From Bradyrhizobiaceae bacterium (GTDB lineage Bacteria; Pseudomonadota; Alphaproteobacteria; Rhizobiales; Xanthobacteraceae), in NCBI GenBank assembly GCA_947481685.1, contig CANKHA010000007.1, forward strand, positions 1 through 64,000: a DNA stretch of 64,000 nt. Direction: 5' to 3'. Of this stretch, positions 1 to 7,738 are shown piece after piece. Positions within the stretch are counted from its first letter, which is position 1; each line of letters starts with the position of its first letter. The translations under genes and the position numbers were made by a program. The notes beneath the pieces are model-generated. The model was not told the DNA's origin. It was given only the letters and a program-made list of their open reading frames with translations, and did not search any database.

Positions 1-71
1 CCATGAGACAGTGGGAAAAACGGCTCGATCCGGCGCATCTGCGCCTCAGACAGCAAGAACAAATCAGTCAT
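1..71 (-). CDS. IS5-family transposase, N-terminal fragment
   Basis: The reverse strand from 71 reads MTDLFLLSEAQMRRIEPFFP and continues out of the window. This is the characteristic opening of IS5-family (DDE) transposases, in which a helix-turn-helix DNA-binding region precedes the catalytic DDE domain. Only about 23 residues are present, so it cannot be said whether the transposase is intact. Its presence beside orphan transport receptors supports reading the first 3.6 kb as accessory DNA. Confidence 0.7.
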   Translation of the reverse strand, partial: MTDLFLLSEAQMRRIEPFFPLSH

Positions 72-143
72 GGCGATGCCTCCTCGCACCGCCATTGAAT
101 CAACCGTTCAAGTGTTCCGCAATAACTTTAATGGGTCCTGAGC
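1..143 (-). mobile_element. End of an IS5-family insertion sequence (partial)
   Basis: The first 71 bases encode the start of an IS5-type transposase reading off the left edge of the window. The 72 bases upstream of its start codon would be the left end of the element. The sequence GGGTCCTGAG around 134-143 abuts the next gene's stop codon and is a plausible terminal inverted repeat, but the other end lies outside the window, so neither repeat nor target duplication can be confirmed. Confidence 0.5.
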
Positions 144-1121
144 CTAGCTGACGCCCTTGTAAAGCTTGTCCACAAAGCCGGAATCCGCGATTTGGCGAAC
201 GTGATGAAAATCCCAAAGCTCCATTGGGTTCACCTTTAGCGCATCCTTATCTTTGTAGATCGCTTCCTGATAAACATTGGAGATCGAATCCATCCGCGCG
301 AACAGGTTCGTCGATAACAGCGGCGCGAGCTGGTCATAGGCGGCCACGGCTTTCGCGTGATCGAGCTTGCCATCGCGCGAGTAGCGTTCCTCGATAATCT
401 TGATCGACTTCTCGCGTTGCGTCTTGAAGAAATGAATCCCTTCGATGATGCCCTTGAGGAAGCGATCCACAATGTCAGGATGCTTTTGAATGAAGGTCAG
501 GCTCGATGAAACGGTCGTGAACCAGATCATCGGGAAGGGATCGAGCTCGATCACCTTCAGGCCGTTTTCCTTGGCAAACAACGAAGCCGGCGACGTCAGG
601 AAGCAGGCATCGGCGCGTTTATCCAAGACCCACTGCCAAAGAGGAACCTTCTTGGCGGCGCCGCCGAACTTCTCTTCGGGGTCCATCGCATCCTTTTTGT
701 ATTTTACCGTCGAGATCAGCTCGTAATCGTCCTTGTCCTTGTCGAGGCCGCTCTGCTTCAGGAACAGCCAGTCATTAAGCATCGGGTGCGCGCCGCCGGT
801 TGCAACCTTGTGCCCGCGAATGCCGGCGACGGAATCGATGCCGCTGTCCGCGCGGACCACCAACGAATTATGGACGTGGTTGAGGGTCTGGCCGAGATAG
901 ACCCAGTTGTCACCGTGAGCGCGCGCCGCATAGGTCGAGACATGATTGCCGCCCACGAATTCGATTTCGTGTGCAGGAATCTTGCGATGCGCATCCGATG
1001 CGGAGATCTGGAAATCGTAGTTGCATTCAATGCCGTGCTTTTCCCAGGCACCCGACTCCGCGATCACATGCAACAAAATCAGATGGCTCGGCGCTCTGTA
1101 AGGAAACGATACCTTGTCCAT
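144..1121 (-). CDS. NMT1/THI5-like ABC-transporter substrate-binding protein
   Basis: This 325-residue protein has the two-lobed periplasmic-binding fold of the NMT1/SsuA/TauA type: an N-terminal VSFPYRAPSHL segment, a central hinge (VAGIRGHKVATGG) and a long C-terminal helical part. Relatives bind sulfonates, thiamine precursors or phthalate-like aromatics for ABC import. The ATG at 1121 is preferred; an in-frame TTG lies at 1133. No signal peptide is visible from either start, odd for a periplasmic receptor, so the protein may be cytosolic or may have lost its leader. No permease or ATPase gene accompanies it. The stop codon abuts the presumed IS5 end, so a partner operon may have been cut away. 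The ligand cannot be told. Confidence 0.7.
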   Translation of the reverse strand: MDKVSFPYRAPSHLILLHVIAESGAWEKHGIECNYDFQISASDAHRKIPAHEIEFVGGNHVSTYAARAHGDNWVYLGQTLNHVHNSLVVRADSGIDSVAGIRGHKVATGGAHPMLNDWLFLKQSGLDKDKDDYELISTVKYKKDAMDPEEKFGGAAKKVPLWQWVLDKRADACFLTSPASLFAKENGLKVIELDPFPMIWFTTVSSSLTFIQKHPDIVDRFLKGIIEGIHFFKTQREKSIKIIEERYSRDGKLDHAKAVAAYDQLAPLLSTNLFARMDSISNVYQEAIYKDKDALKVNPMELWDFHHVRQIADSGFVDKLYKGVS

Positions 1122-1249
1122 TGTGACGTCCAACTCCCTTTTTTTGCGCCGGGGGCGCCATTGTTGTCATTCCGTCCCGGCGCTTTAGGTGGAGGCCGAA
1201 GATGCGGTTGCGTGTCAAACTGGAACAGTCCGAGCACAAACCACGACCG

Positions 1250-1278
1250 TTGACAAGTTAGTATAGTAGCCATACGAT
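1250..1278 (+). promoter_or_regulatory. Putative sigma-70 promoter for the bicupin gene
   Basis: TTGACA at 1250-1255, a 17-base spacer and TACGAT at 1273-1278 fit a housekeeping promoter. It lies in the 329-base gap (1122-1450) between the binding-protein gene and the bicupin gene. The spacer holds GTAT/ATAC arms seven bases apart, a possible small operator. The leader to the bicupin start would be about 165 bases. Nothing else firm is seen in the gap except the short reading frame at 1331. Confidence 0.45.
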
Positions 1279-1330
1279 TTTAGCATAACAAGAGTGGCAA
1301 TAACGGCTTCCAGAAGCAGGGAGCGTTTCA

Positions 1331-1402
1331 ATGACCCTTGCCCTGATCCGTGCATGCGCAATGCTGCCACCAGCATTGGCTGCCGGAACGGCATGTCATT
1401 GA
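1331..1402 (+). CDS. Possible 23-codon upstream reading frame
   Basis: An ATG at 1331 is preceded by GGGAG at a seven-base spacing and opens a 23-codon frame ending in TGA at 1400-1402, 48 bases before the bicupin start. The peptide is alanine and leucine rich and resembles a signal-sequence remnant. It could be a leader peptide or chance. Confidence 0.2.
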   Translation: MTLALIRACAMLPPALAAGTACH

Positions 1403-1450
1403 GACCTTCTGGCAGGACCCGACTCACAGCAGAAAGGGTTTAGAAAAACG

Positions 1451-2560
1451 ATGGCAACGACAAAAACCTTCGAGGGCGTTCCGTGGGATGGACGTACCGC
1501 TTACGAAAAGTGGGTCGAGGACGATCTGAAGCTGGATCTGCATCGCGGCTATTCGGCCAGCAACCTGCGCAAGGTTCCGGTAAAGCTCTGGAAGGAACGC
1601 GGTATCTCAGCGGCCTTCTACGACATCATCGGCTGCGAATCGCTTGCCGGCATGTATATCGGCGAAATCGCGCCCGGCGCTTCCAGCGTGCCGTGCCGAC
1701 AGCTCTGCGACGAAGTCATCTTCATCATGAGCGGCCGCGGCACTGCCACGGTTGAGACGAAGAAGGGTCCAATGTCTTTTGAGTGGGGACCGAACAGCCT
1801 GTTCGCCGTTCCACTCAATCACAGCTACCAGCTGCACAACACATCGGGTAAAGAGCCTGCGCGTTTCGTCAGCTGCAATACGATCCCCATCGTCTACAAC
1901 CTGTTCCGCGACGCCAAGTTTGTTTTCGGCGGATGCGATTGGCAGTTCGAGCGTCTTGGCGATCAACTCAACGCCTCGGATTCCATCCTCTACAAACCCG
2001 ACGCCAATCACGAAAAGACGGCCGTGAACCTGTACGAAACGACGTTCGTGCCGGACGTCTACAATGTGCAGCGCTCAAGCTTCAAGGAAAAGGGCACCGG
2101 CAACGCGACGGCTTATTTCGAGCTCGCCGGCAGCGTGATCTCGGTACATTTCGCCGAGCATCCCGGCCTGCGCTTCTTCAATCCGCATCGCCATGGACCG
2201 TCCGCCTTCGTGTTCACGATGGGCGACAGCCGTGGCTACAGCCTGATGTGGCTGGAAGGCGGACCGGAAGTTCGCTACGACTGGCCGGTCGATGACATGG
2301 GCGTGGTGGTGCCGCCGAACATGTGGTGGCACGGACACTTCGGCACCGACCCCCTCGCCTTCCAGCTCGCGATCAAACTGCGAAGCCGCAAATATCCGCT
2401 GAACCACCTTTACGACAAGTCGCACAAGCACGTGTCGGAAGGCGGCAAACTCATTCACTACAAAGACCTGGAAGAAGGTCTGAGAAACCGCATCTGGCAA
2501 ACTTACGTGGATGAGTGCCGGGCCAACGGCTACGAAGTGAAACCTCCCGAAGCGAAATGA
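1451..2560 (+). CDS. Bicupin-domain protein, function unknown
   Basis: The 369-residue protein has two cupin units. The first, around residues 70-145, carries CDEVIFIMSGRGTATV. The second, around 240-320, has a histidine-rich metal-site candidate (FFNPHRHGPSAF) and VVPPNMWWHGHFGTD. Cupins of this size include aromatic-ring dioxygenases and sugar isomerases, but I recognise no specific enzyme signature. An AGAAAGGG stretch upstream serves as ribosome binding site. Eight bases after its stop comes the receptor gene at 2569, so the two are likely cotranscribed. The setting with two solute receptors suggests catabolism of an imported organic acid or aromatic compound; this is inference. Confidence 0.7.
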   Translation: MATTKTFEGVPWDGRTAYEKWVEDDLKLDLHRGYSASNLRKVPVKLWKERGISAAFYDIIGCESLAGMYIGEIAPGASSVPCRQLCDEVIFIMSGRGTATVETKKGPMSFEWGPNSLFAVPLNHSYQLHNTSGKEPARFVSCNTIPIVYNLFRDAKFVFGGCDWQFERLGDQLNASDSILYKPDANHEKTAVNLYETTFVPDVYNVQRSSFKEKGTGNATAYFELAGSVISVHFAEHPGLRFFNPHRHGPSAFVFTMGDSRGYSLMWLEGGPEVRYDWPVDDMGVVVPPNMWWHGHFGTDPLAFQLAIKLRSRKYPLNHLYDKSHKHVSEGGKLIHYKDLEEGLRNRIWQTYVDECRANGYEVKPPEAK

Positions 2561-2568
2561 GGCAAGCC

Positions 2569-3597
2569 ATGAAACATTGGGTTCAACGTTTCGCTGCTGT
2601 GCTGGTTTTGGCGGCGACGCCGGGCATCGCGCATGCTCAAGCCGCCCCCGATTTCTACAAGGGTGCAACCATCCGGGTGATTATCTCCGGTGAAGTTGGC
2701 GGCACCTACGATTCGGATGGCCGGCTGCTGGCCAAGCACCTCGCCAAACATATTCCCGGAAACCCCCGTGTCATTCCGGAGAACATGCTCGGCGCTTCCG
2801 GCCGGGTCGCGGCGAATTATCTCTACAATGCCGCACCCAAGGACGGCACGGTGATCGCCATCCTGCAACAGAGTGTCGCACTCGGTCAGGCTCTCGGCGA
2901 AAACGGCATCCAGTACGACGCCGCACGCTTCAACTGGATCGGAAGCCCGGTGCGGCCGGATGAAACGCTGGTCGTGTGGCACACGACCGGCGTCAAATCG
3001 ATGGAAGACGCCAAGAAGAAGGAAATCGTCATTGGCGCGACCAGCCCGACCGGGATGAACTACCTCTATCCCAAGCTGGCCAACGAGCTGCTCGGCACCA
3101 AGTTCAAAATCGTCACCGGCTATCCCGGTGGCACTCCGATCATCCTCGCCCTGGAGCGCGGCGAGGTCGAAGGCCGAGGCTCCAATCCGTGGAGCGACTG
3201 GAAAGCCCGCAAGCCGGATTGGGTCAAGGACAAGAAGATCGTCCCGCTCATGCAGATGAGCCTGTTTAAGCATCCTGACCTGCCGGACGTGCCGCTGATG
3301 GTCGATCTTGCTCCAAATGCAACCGCACGCGCAGTTTTCGAACTGGTAACGATCACCGGCGAACTGGGCCGGCCCTTCCTCACCGCGCCGGACGTCCCAG
3401 CCGACCGGGTCAAGATCCTGCGCGACGCCTTCGACGCGACGATGAAAGATCCCGACTATCTTGCGGAGGCGGAAAAGACTCAAAAGGAAATCCATCCGAT
3501 TCACTGGGACGAAATGGATGCCCTGGTGAAAAGGGTTCTCAACGCCCCGAAAGAGGCCAAGGATTACCTGAAAGCGATTCTCGCGGGCAAAGGCTAG
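2569..3597 (+). CDS. Tripartite tricarboxylate transporter (Bug/TctC-type) receptor
   Basis: The 342-residue protein begins with a clear signal peptide (MKHWVQRFAAVLVLAA, probable cleavage after AHA). The mature part has the Bug-family layout: FYKGATIRVIISGEVGGTYD near the start, then a segment around RVIPENMLGASGRVAANYLY. Bug proteins capture carboxylates in the periplasm for the TctAB membrane pair. No tctA or tctB gene is visible nearby, so the receptor is an orphan or works with a distant permease, as is common for this family. The ATG at 2569 is chosen over an upstream in-frame ATG (2515) because it gives the signal peptide and has GAGG upstream. Confidence 0.85.
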   Translation: MKHWVQRFAAVLVLAATPGIAHAQAAPDFYKGATIRVIISGEVGGTYDSDGRLLAKHLAKHIPGNPRVIPENMLGASGRVAANYLYNAAPKDGTVIAILQQSVALGQALGENGIQYDAARFNWIGSPVRPDETLVVWHTTGVKSMEDAKKKEIVIGATSPTGMNYLYPKLANELLGTKFKIVTGYPGGTPIILALERGEVEGRGSNPWSDWKARKPDWVKDKKIVPLMQMSLFKHPDLPDVPLMVDLAPNATARAVFELVTITGELGRPFLTAPDVPADRVKILRDAFDATMKDPDYLAEAEKTQKEIHPIHWDEMDALVKRVLNAPKEAKDYLKAILAGKG

Positions 3598-3801
3598 CCG
3601 AGCGCGGCGGAACGTCGCTGCATCAAATAGAGCGCGGGCGGATGCCCACCCGTCATCATTCCGGCGAGGAAAATGCCGCCGCTACCCCGAACCCGTAAAA
3701 ATACATGCGGGTAGTTGGCTAATCGACCCGATTGCGGTCGCCTAACCGCGTGCAAGCTCTGACGAAATCCAGTAATCTTCGCCGGAAAGGGTATTGAGCC
3801 G

Positions 3802-4488
3802 ATGAAGATTTTGGTGGTCGACGATCACGTTCTGATCCGTCAAGCCATGCATGGGATGCTAAAGAAGCTGCGGCGGGACGTCGTGGTCCTTGAGGCGCCG
3901 ACCTCCGAACGGGCAATGCAACTCGTCGCCGACCACCAGGACATCAGCCTGATCCTGCTGGATCTAACCCTTCCGGACCGGGACGGATTTTCCGTACTGA
4001 CCGAGTTGCGCCAAACCCATCCTTCAATCGCGGTGGTGGTGGTATCGGCTGTCCATGACCCCGGCTATGTCATGAAGGCGCTCGACCTCGGCGCGCTTGG
4101 ATACATCCCGAAGTCCGCTCAGGGAGATGTGATTCTCAGCGCGCTCCGGTTGGTCATTTCCGGTGGAATTTATGTCCCGCCGGAAATCCTGAATCGCCAT
4201 GCTTCGCCGCAGGCTCCGGACATGGAATCGTCCACCGGAATTCCCAACCACCCCTCCGACTATCTTGGGCTCACCGAACGCCAGCTGGATGTGCTTGGCC
4301 TGATGATGCAGGGCAAGAGCAATAAAACGATTTGCCGTATTCTCCAGCTCGCCGAGCCGACGGTTAAAAACCACGTCACTGCTATTCTAAAGACATTGAA
4401 CGTCACGAACCGCACAGAAGCGGTGGTGGCTGCGAACAATCTCGGCTGGAGGCCGCGCGTACCCGTCGCACGCGCGCAAGGGCAATAA
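3802..4488 (+). CDS. NarL/FixJ-family response regulator
   Basis: The 228 residues form a receiver domain (1-120) and a LuxR-type helix-turn-helix (about 152-212). Receiver residues are visible: acidic pair D7-D8, phospho-acceptor D54 in ILLDLTLPD, S82, and K104. The DNA-binding part reads LTERQLDVLGLMMQGKSNK followed by TVKNHVTAILKTL. It should bind DNA after phosphorylation. The gene converges with the hybrid kinase next door (two bases apart), and such kinase/regulator pairs are common in this bacterial group, so the kinase is the likely but unproven partner. GGAAAGGG precedes the start. The 204-base gap before it (3598-3801) shows no other gene. Confidence 0.9.
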   Translation: MKILVVDDHVLIRQAMHGMLKKLRRDVVVLEAPTSERAMQLVADHQDISLILLDLTLPDRDGFSVLTELRQTHPSIAVVVVSAVHDPGYVMKALDLGALGYIPKSAQGDVILSALRLVISGGIYVPPEILNRHASPQAPDMESSTGIPNHPSDYLGLTERQLDVLGLMMQGKSNKTICRILQLAEPTVKNHVTAILKTLNVTNRTEAVVAANNLGWRPRVPVARAQGQ

Positions 4489-4490
4489 CG

Positions 4491-7199
4491 TCACATGGCT
4501 GAAGCGGCGCGCTTGCTCACGATTTGAGTGAGTGTAGCCCTTAGCGTCATCGGCTCCACCGGCTTGTGCAGCAAGGTGAAACCCTTCGATCGCGCCGCAC
4601 GCAACGGCTCCGCATCCATATCACCGCTCATCAGAAACGCCGCGATCGGCGCATCCAGCGCGATCCGCAATTGTCCTATAACATCGATACCGTTTTTGCC
4701 GTCCTGCAGGTGGAAGTCAGAGATGATCAAGTCAGGAAGCCGGGCATAATCGGACAGCGCGTTGAGCACGGCGGTTTCATTTTCACCGGCGACCACATCG
4801 CATCCCCAGCTTCTGATGAGCCCGCTCATGCCTTCCAGAACCAGGCGATCGTTGTCGACCACGACAATCAATTTCCTGTCGGTGAATCCGAGCTGGCGTC
4901 TTGGTACGGCGGCGACCTCAATTTTCTCCGGAGCAGCATCGACTTCGGCAACCGAAATAGCAAAGCAAGAGCCTTTCCTGACTTCGGACTTCACAGAAAT
5001 CGAATGCTTCATCAACTTGGAGAGCCGGTCCACGATCGCAAGCCCCAGACCGAAACCGACTGCGCCGCCCTCAGACGACTTGAGCCTGTAAAATTCACCA
5101 AAGATGTTCTGGTGCTGGTCGGCGGGAATGCCCGCGCCCGTGTCCCATACCTCAATCCGCACATGCTTTCCGGCTTTGCGGCAACCCACAAGGATTCGCC
5201 CCGTGGAGGTGTAACGAATGGCATTGGAGACGAGATTGAAGACAATCCTCTCGAGGAGAATCCGATCGCTGCGTATCCAGGCGCTGCTTCCGACAACATG
5301 CAGGGAGAGGCCCTTTTCCCTTGCCGCCTCGCCGAAGGTCGGCTCGACCCGCCGCAACAATTGCGCAACGGGGAAATTAACGAGCTTCGGAGCAAGCGCC
5401 CCGGCGTCCAGCTTGGTCACGTCGAGCAGCGCGTTGAACAGCTCATTCATGACGGATAGCGAAGCCTGAATGCGCTCGACGATTTTTTTGCGCTCTTCGG
5501 CGCGGGTGCGCGACTGAAGCTGCGCCACGAACAGGCCTAGCGCATGCAGCGGTTGGCGCAGGTCATGACTCGCTGTTGCCAGGAATCGCGATTTGGCTTG
5601 TGTCGCGAGTTCGAGCTGCTTGGTGCGCTCATCCACCTTGCGTTCCAGATTCGAATAGGAGTCCTGCAGTTGCCCGGCCATCCGGTTGAACTGCCTGCCA
5701 AGCTCTTCAAGCTCGTCGCCGGTATCGATGGCGATACGCTGGCTCAAGTCGCCGCTGCCGAGCCTGACAGCGCCTCCCGTCAATGTCCGTATGGGGACGA
5801 CCATTTTCCGGGCGAAAAAGAGTCCGCCCAATACCGCCAAAATCAAACCCGCAAGCAGCAAGAGCCCCGACCTCAACAACCGGTCATACAGAGGCTCAAA
5901 GGCCTCTTCGATCGGCAGCTCGGCAAAGACAAACCAGCCAAGTCCTTCAACGGGAGCATAAGCCGTCAAAACCTGCCGGCCGGACAGATCCGTTGAAAGG
6001 CCGGAATACTCACTTGGCTTTCCGGACAAAACTTCCGCGCGGGCTGCCTGTACATGTGCCAGACTCGAGAGATCCATCTTCCGCAGCACGAGGCTGATGT
6101 CGGGGTGCGCAATGAGCCGGCCAGCGGAATCGACGACGTAGGTCTTGCCCTCTTTGCCAACCTTGATCTGCCACACCACGTCCCAGATGAATTTGAGATT
6201 CACTTCTGCGGTAACCACGCCGTAGTCCGGACGGGCGCCGGCCAAAGCGATCGTCATGTAGGGCTCTGATTCACGAAGAAAGTAGACCGGTCCGTAATAC
6301 GACTTGCGCGCGAGCGCCTGGATAACCGCCGGATTTTCCGAGAAATCGGCCATGCTTCCGATCACGTCCATGGACTGGCGTGATGACCGGTATCGCTCCC
6401 GGCCCTCGGCATCGAACTGCGCAATTTCAGTGACGGGAGGCGCCTGGCGGAACAGGCGGGCGGCATCGAAGCGCCATTCGTCGGCGGTTTTGGTGCGCAC
6501 GGGCAGTTGCGTGGCCCAGGACAGCTGTCCCTCGACCTCTTTTACGAACTGGCTGATTTTACTGGCTGCGGACTTGGCTTGTTCCCCCTGAACCCGCAGG
6601 AGCAATCTGGCGTCATCCAAATACGACCGCGCTTGCTCGCGGGTAATGTCCAAGGGTTGCGATGCTATCTTCATGTGAGCCGTTAGATCAACGTACACAG
6701 AACTCAGCCGAACCTTCTCACGCTTCTTCACGCCCTCTTGTATCAGCTGCTCAATATCACCCTTTTCTGGTTTCATTCGCCCTAGAATTATTTGTGCCAT
6801 CCCTTCAGGATTCTTCCACCCGCACGAACGCGCAAAATGTTCGATCACAACTGATAGTTCGTCCGAAGAAGCTTCCCATACGCCGACACTCTGAGCTGAA
6901 TGCATAAGATATAGGATCGAGAGCGCACCCGACACGAACCACGGCGCGCCGAGAACCCGATGCTTAGGCGCATGCTTGAACCGCTGCTCGAACACCTCAA
7001 CTGGCAGGTGACCTTTGCTATAGACCATCAAAAACTTCGCGCATTCCTCGCCCGCAATGATCGCGAAATGCGCGGCGAGCGGAAATTTCCTGCGGCGATA
7101 AAGCAGCTGTGCAGCCCCCAAGAGGTCGCGGACGTTTTGATCCAGGGCCTCCAAAACATCGGCGGCGCTGGATGATGCTGAATGTGTGTCCGATATCAT
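4491..7199 (-). CDS. AbiV-type HEPN domain fused to a hybrid histidine kinase
   Basis: This 902-residue protein joins two unrelated parts. Residues 1-205 match AbiV-type HEPN proteins (abortive infection): FPLAAHFAIIAGEECAKFL at 39-57, FKHAPKH at 74-80, and VYVDLTAHMKIASQPLDIT at 168-186. From about 207 the protein follows a common rhizobial hybrid kinase: Cache-like sensor (210-435), one clear membrane helix (443-463), HAMP (464-515), coiled coil, HisKA with H545 in SHDLRQP, HATPase_c (N655, N659, DTGAGIP at 686-692, GFGLGLAI), and a receiver with D828 and K879. Such kinases normally start with a membrane helix before the sensor; here AbiV takes its place, and only a weaker hydrophobic stretch (86-105) could substitute. 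The AbiV half has GC near 48-57%, the kinase half about 62%. No stop or frameshift separates them. A recent gene fusion by horizontal transfer is the simplest reading. Confidence 0.8.
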   Translation of the reverse strand: MISDTHSASSSAADVLEALDQNVRDLLGAAQLLYRRRKFPLAAHFAIIAGEECAKFLMVYSKGHLPVEVFEQRFKHAPKHRVLGAPWFVSGALSILYLMHSAQSVGVWEASSDELSVVIEHFARSCGWKNPEGMAQIILGRMKPEKGDIEQLIQEGVKKREKVRLSSVYVDLTAHMKIASQPLDITREQARSYLDDARLLLRVQGEQAKSAASKISQFVKEVEGQLSWATQLPVRTKTADEWRFDAARLFRQAPPVTEIAQFDAEGRERYRSSRQSMDVIGSMADFSENPAVIQALARKSYYGPVYFLRESEPYMTIALAGARPDYGVVTAEVNLKFIWDVVWQIKVGKEGKTYVVDSAGRLIAHPDISLVLRKMDLSSLAHVQAARAEVLSGKPSEYSGLSTDLSGRQVLTAYAPVEGLGWFVFAELPIEEAFEPLYDRLLRSGLLLLAGLILAVLGGLFFARKMVVPIRTLTGGAVRLGSGDLSQRIAIDTGDELEELGRQFNRMAGQLQDSYSNLERKVDERTKQLELATQAKSRFLATASHDLRQPLHALGLFVAQLQSRTRAEERKKIVERIQASLSVMNELFNALLDVTKLDAGALAPKLVNFPVAQLLRRVEPTFGEAAREKGLSLHVVGSSAWIRSDRILLERIVFNLVSNAIRYTSTGRILVGCRKAGKHVRIEVWDTGAGIPADQHQNIFGEFYRLKSSEGGAVGFGLGLAIVDRLSKLMKHSISVKSEVRKGSCFAISVAEVDAAPEKIEVAAVPRRQLGFTDRKLIVVVDNDRLVLEGMSGLIRSWGCDVVAGENETAVLNALSDYARLPDLIISDFHLQDGKNGIDVIGQLRIALDAPIAAFLMSGDMDAEPLRAARSKGFTLLHKPVEPMTLRATLTQIVSKRAASAM

Positions 7200-7590
7200 G
7201 GATTATGGTTCATCGTGAGCGAACTTCTTGAGCGCACTGCGGATCGCTAACATTGGTGCGCGAGGCTTACCCGGACTTACTTGCTCGAAAGAATGGATTG
7301 CGGATTTTATTGTCGATTCTTGCATCGCCCGGGGATGGCTTGCGAAGCATCCGCAGGAATGAGGTGCGTTCTGTTTGCTCCGCAATGAGAGGGAAGTCGA
7401 GCAAAAGCGATTAATGCTAGGGTCACCCAGCGCGTAGGGTGGATTAGCGAAGCGTAATCCACCGACCGAAAAATCAGAGCGGCGGGTTACGCCTTCAGCT
7501 AACCCGCCCTACGGGCTAGGGCCCGGCGGGTGGCACCTACCTCGGCTAAGGCTTGGCGGGGAGAGATTTTTCGCTATAACGGCGACGTGT
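7200..7590. other. Intergenic region between the AbiV-kinase gene and tRNA-Thr
   Basis: This 391-base stretch holds no convincing gene. A 60-codon reading frame (7203-7385, minus) ends four bases before the AbiV-kinase start codon, which itself has no obvious ribosome binding site. A palindromic repeat occupies 7433-7513. The promoters of the kinase gene (minus) and tRNA-Thr (plus) must lie here but none is clear. Confidence 0.5.
7433..7513. repeat. Palindromic intergenic repeat (CGTAGGGTGGATTAGC type)
   Basis: The element opens with CGTAGGGTGG and closes with CCCGCCCTACG, so its ends are inverted. It contains two inner hairpins, one around GGATTAGCGAAGCGTAATCC and one around GGGTTACGCC...GCTAACCC. 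Elements of this kind are widely dispersed in Bradyrhizobiaceae-type genomes. Only one copy is seen in the window. Confidence 0.7.
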
Positions 7591-7666
7591 GCCGCAGTAG
7601 CTCAGTCGGTAGAGCACCGCATTCGTAATGCGGGGGTCGTAGGTTCGAATCCTATCTGCGGCACCA
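7591..7666 (+). tRNA. tRNA-Thr (anticodon CGT)
   Basis: A full 76-base cloverleaf is visible. The acceptor stem GCCGCAG pairs with CTGCGGC and is followed by A and an encoded CCA. The D-arm is GCTCAGTCGGTAGAGC. The anticodon stem CCGCA/TGCGG encloses loop TTCGTAA, and the T-arm carries TTCGAAT. The anticodon CGT reads ACG (threonine). Confidence 0.95.
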
Positions 7667-7738
7667 TTCGAAAAAGCCCAGGCTTTGCCGTAAGCGTTCC
7701 GCGCTCCGCTGCGCCATTACCGCCCTGTTTGCGCTGAT

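Noticed and set aside
7591-7666. tRNA-Thr as the attachment site of an island carrying the AbiV segment
   Set aside because: The AbiV gene is on the 5' side of the tRNA, no integrase or repeated tRNA 3' end is seen, and the region between is ordinary repeat DNA.
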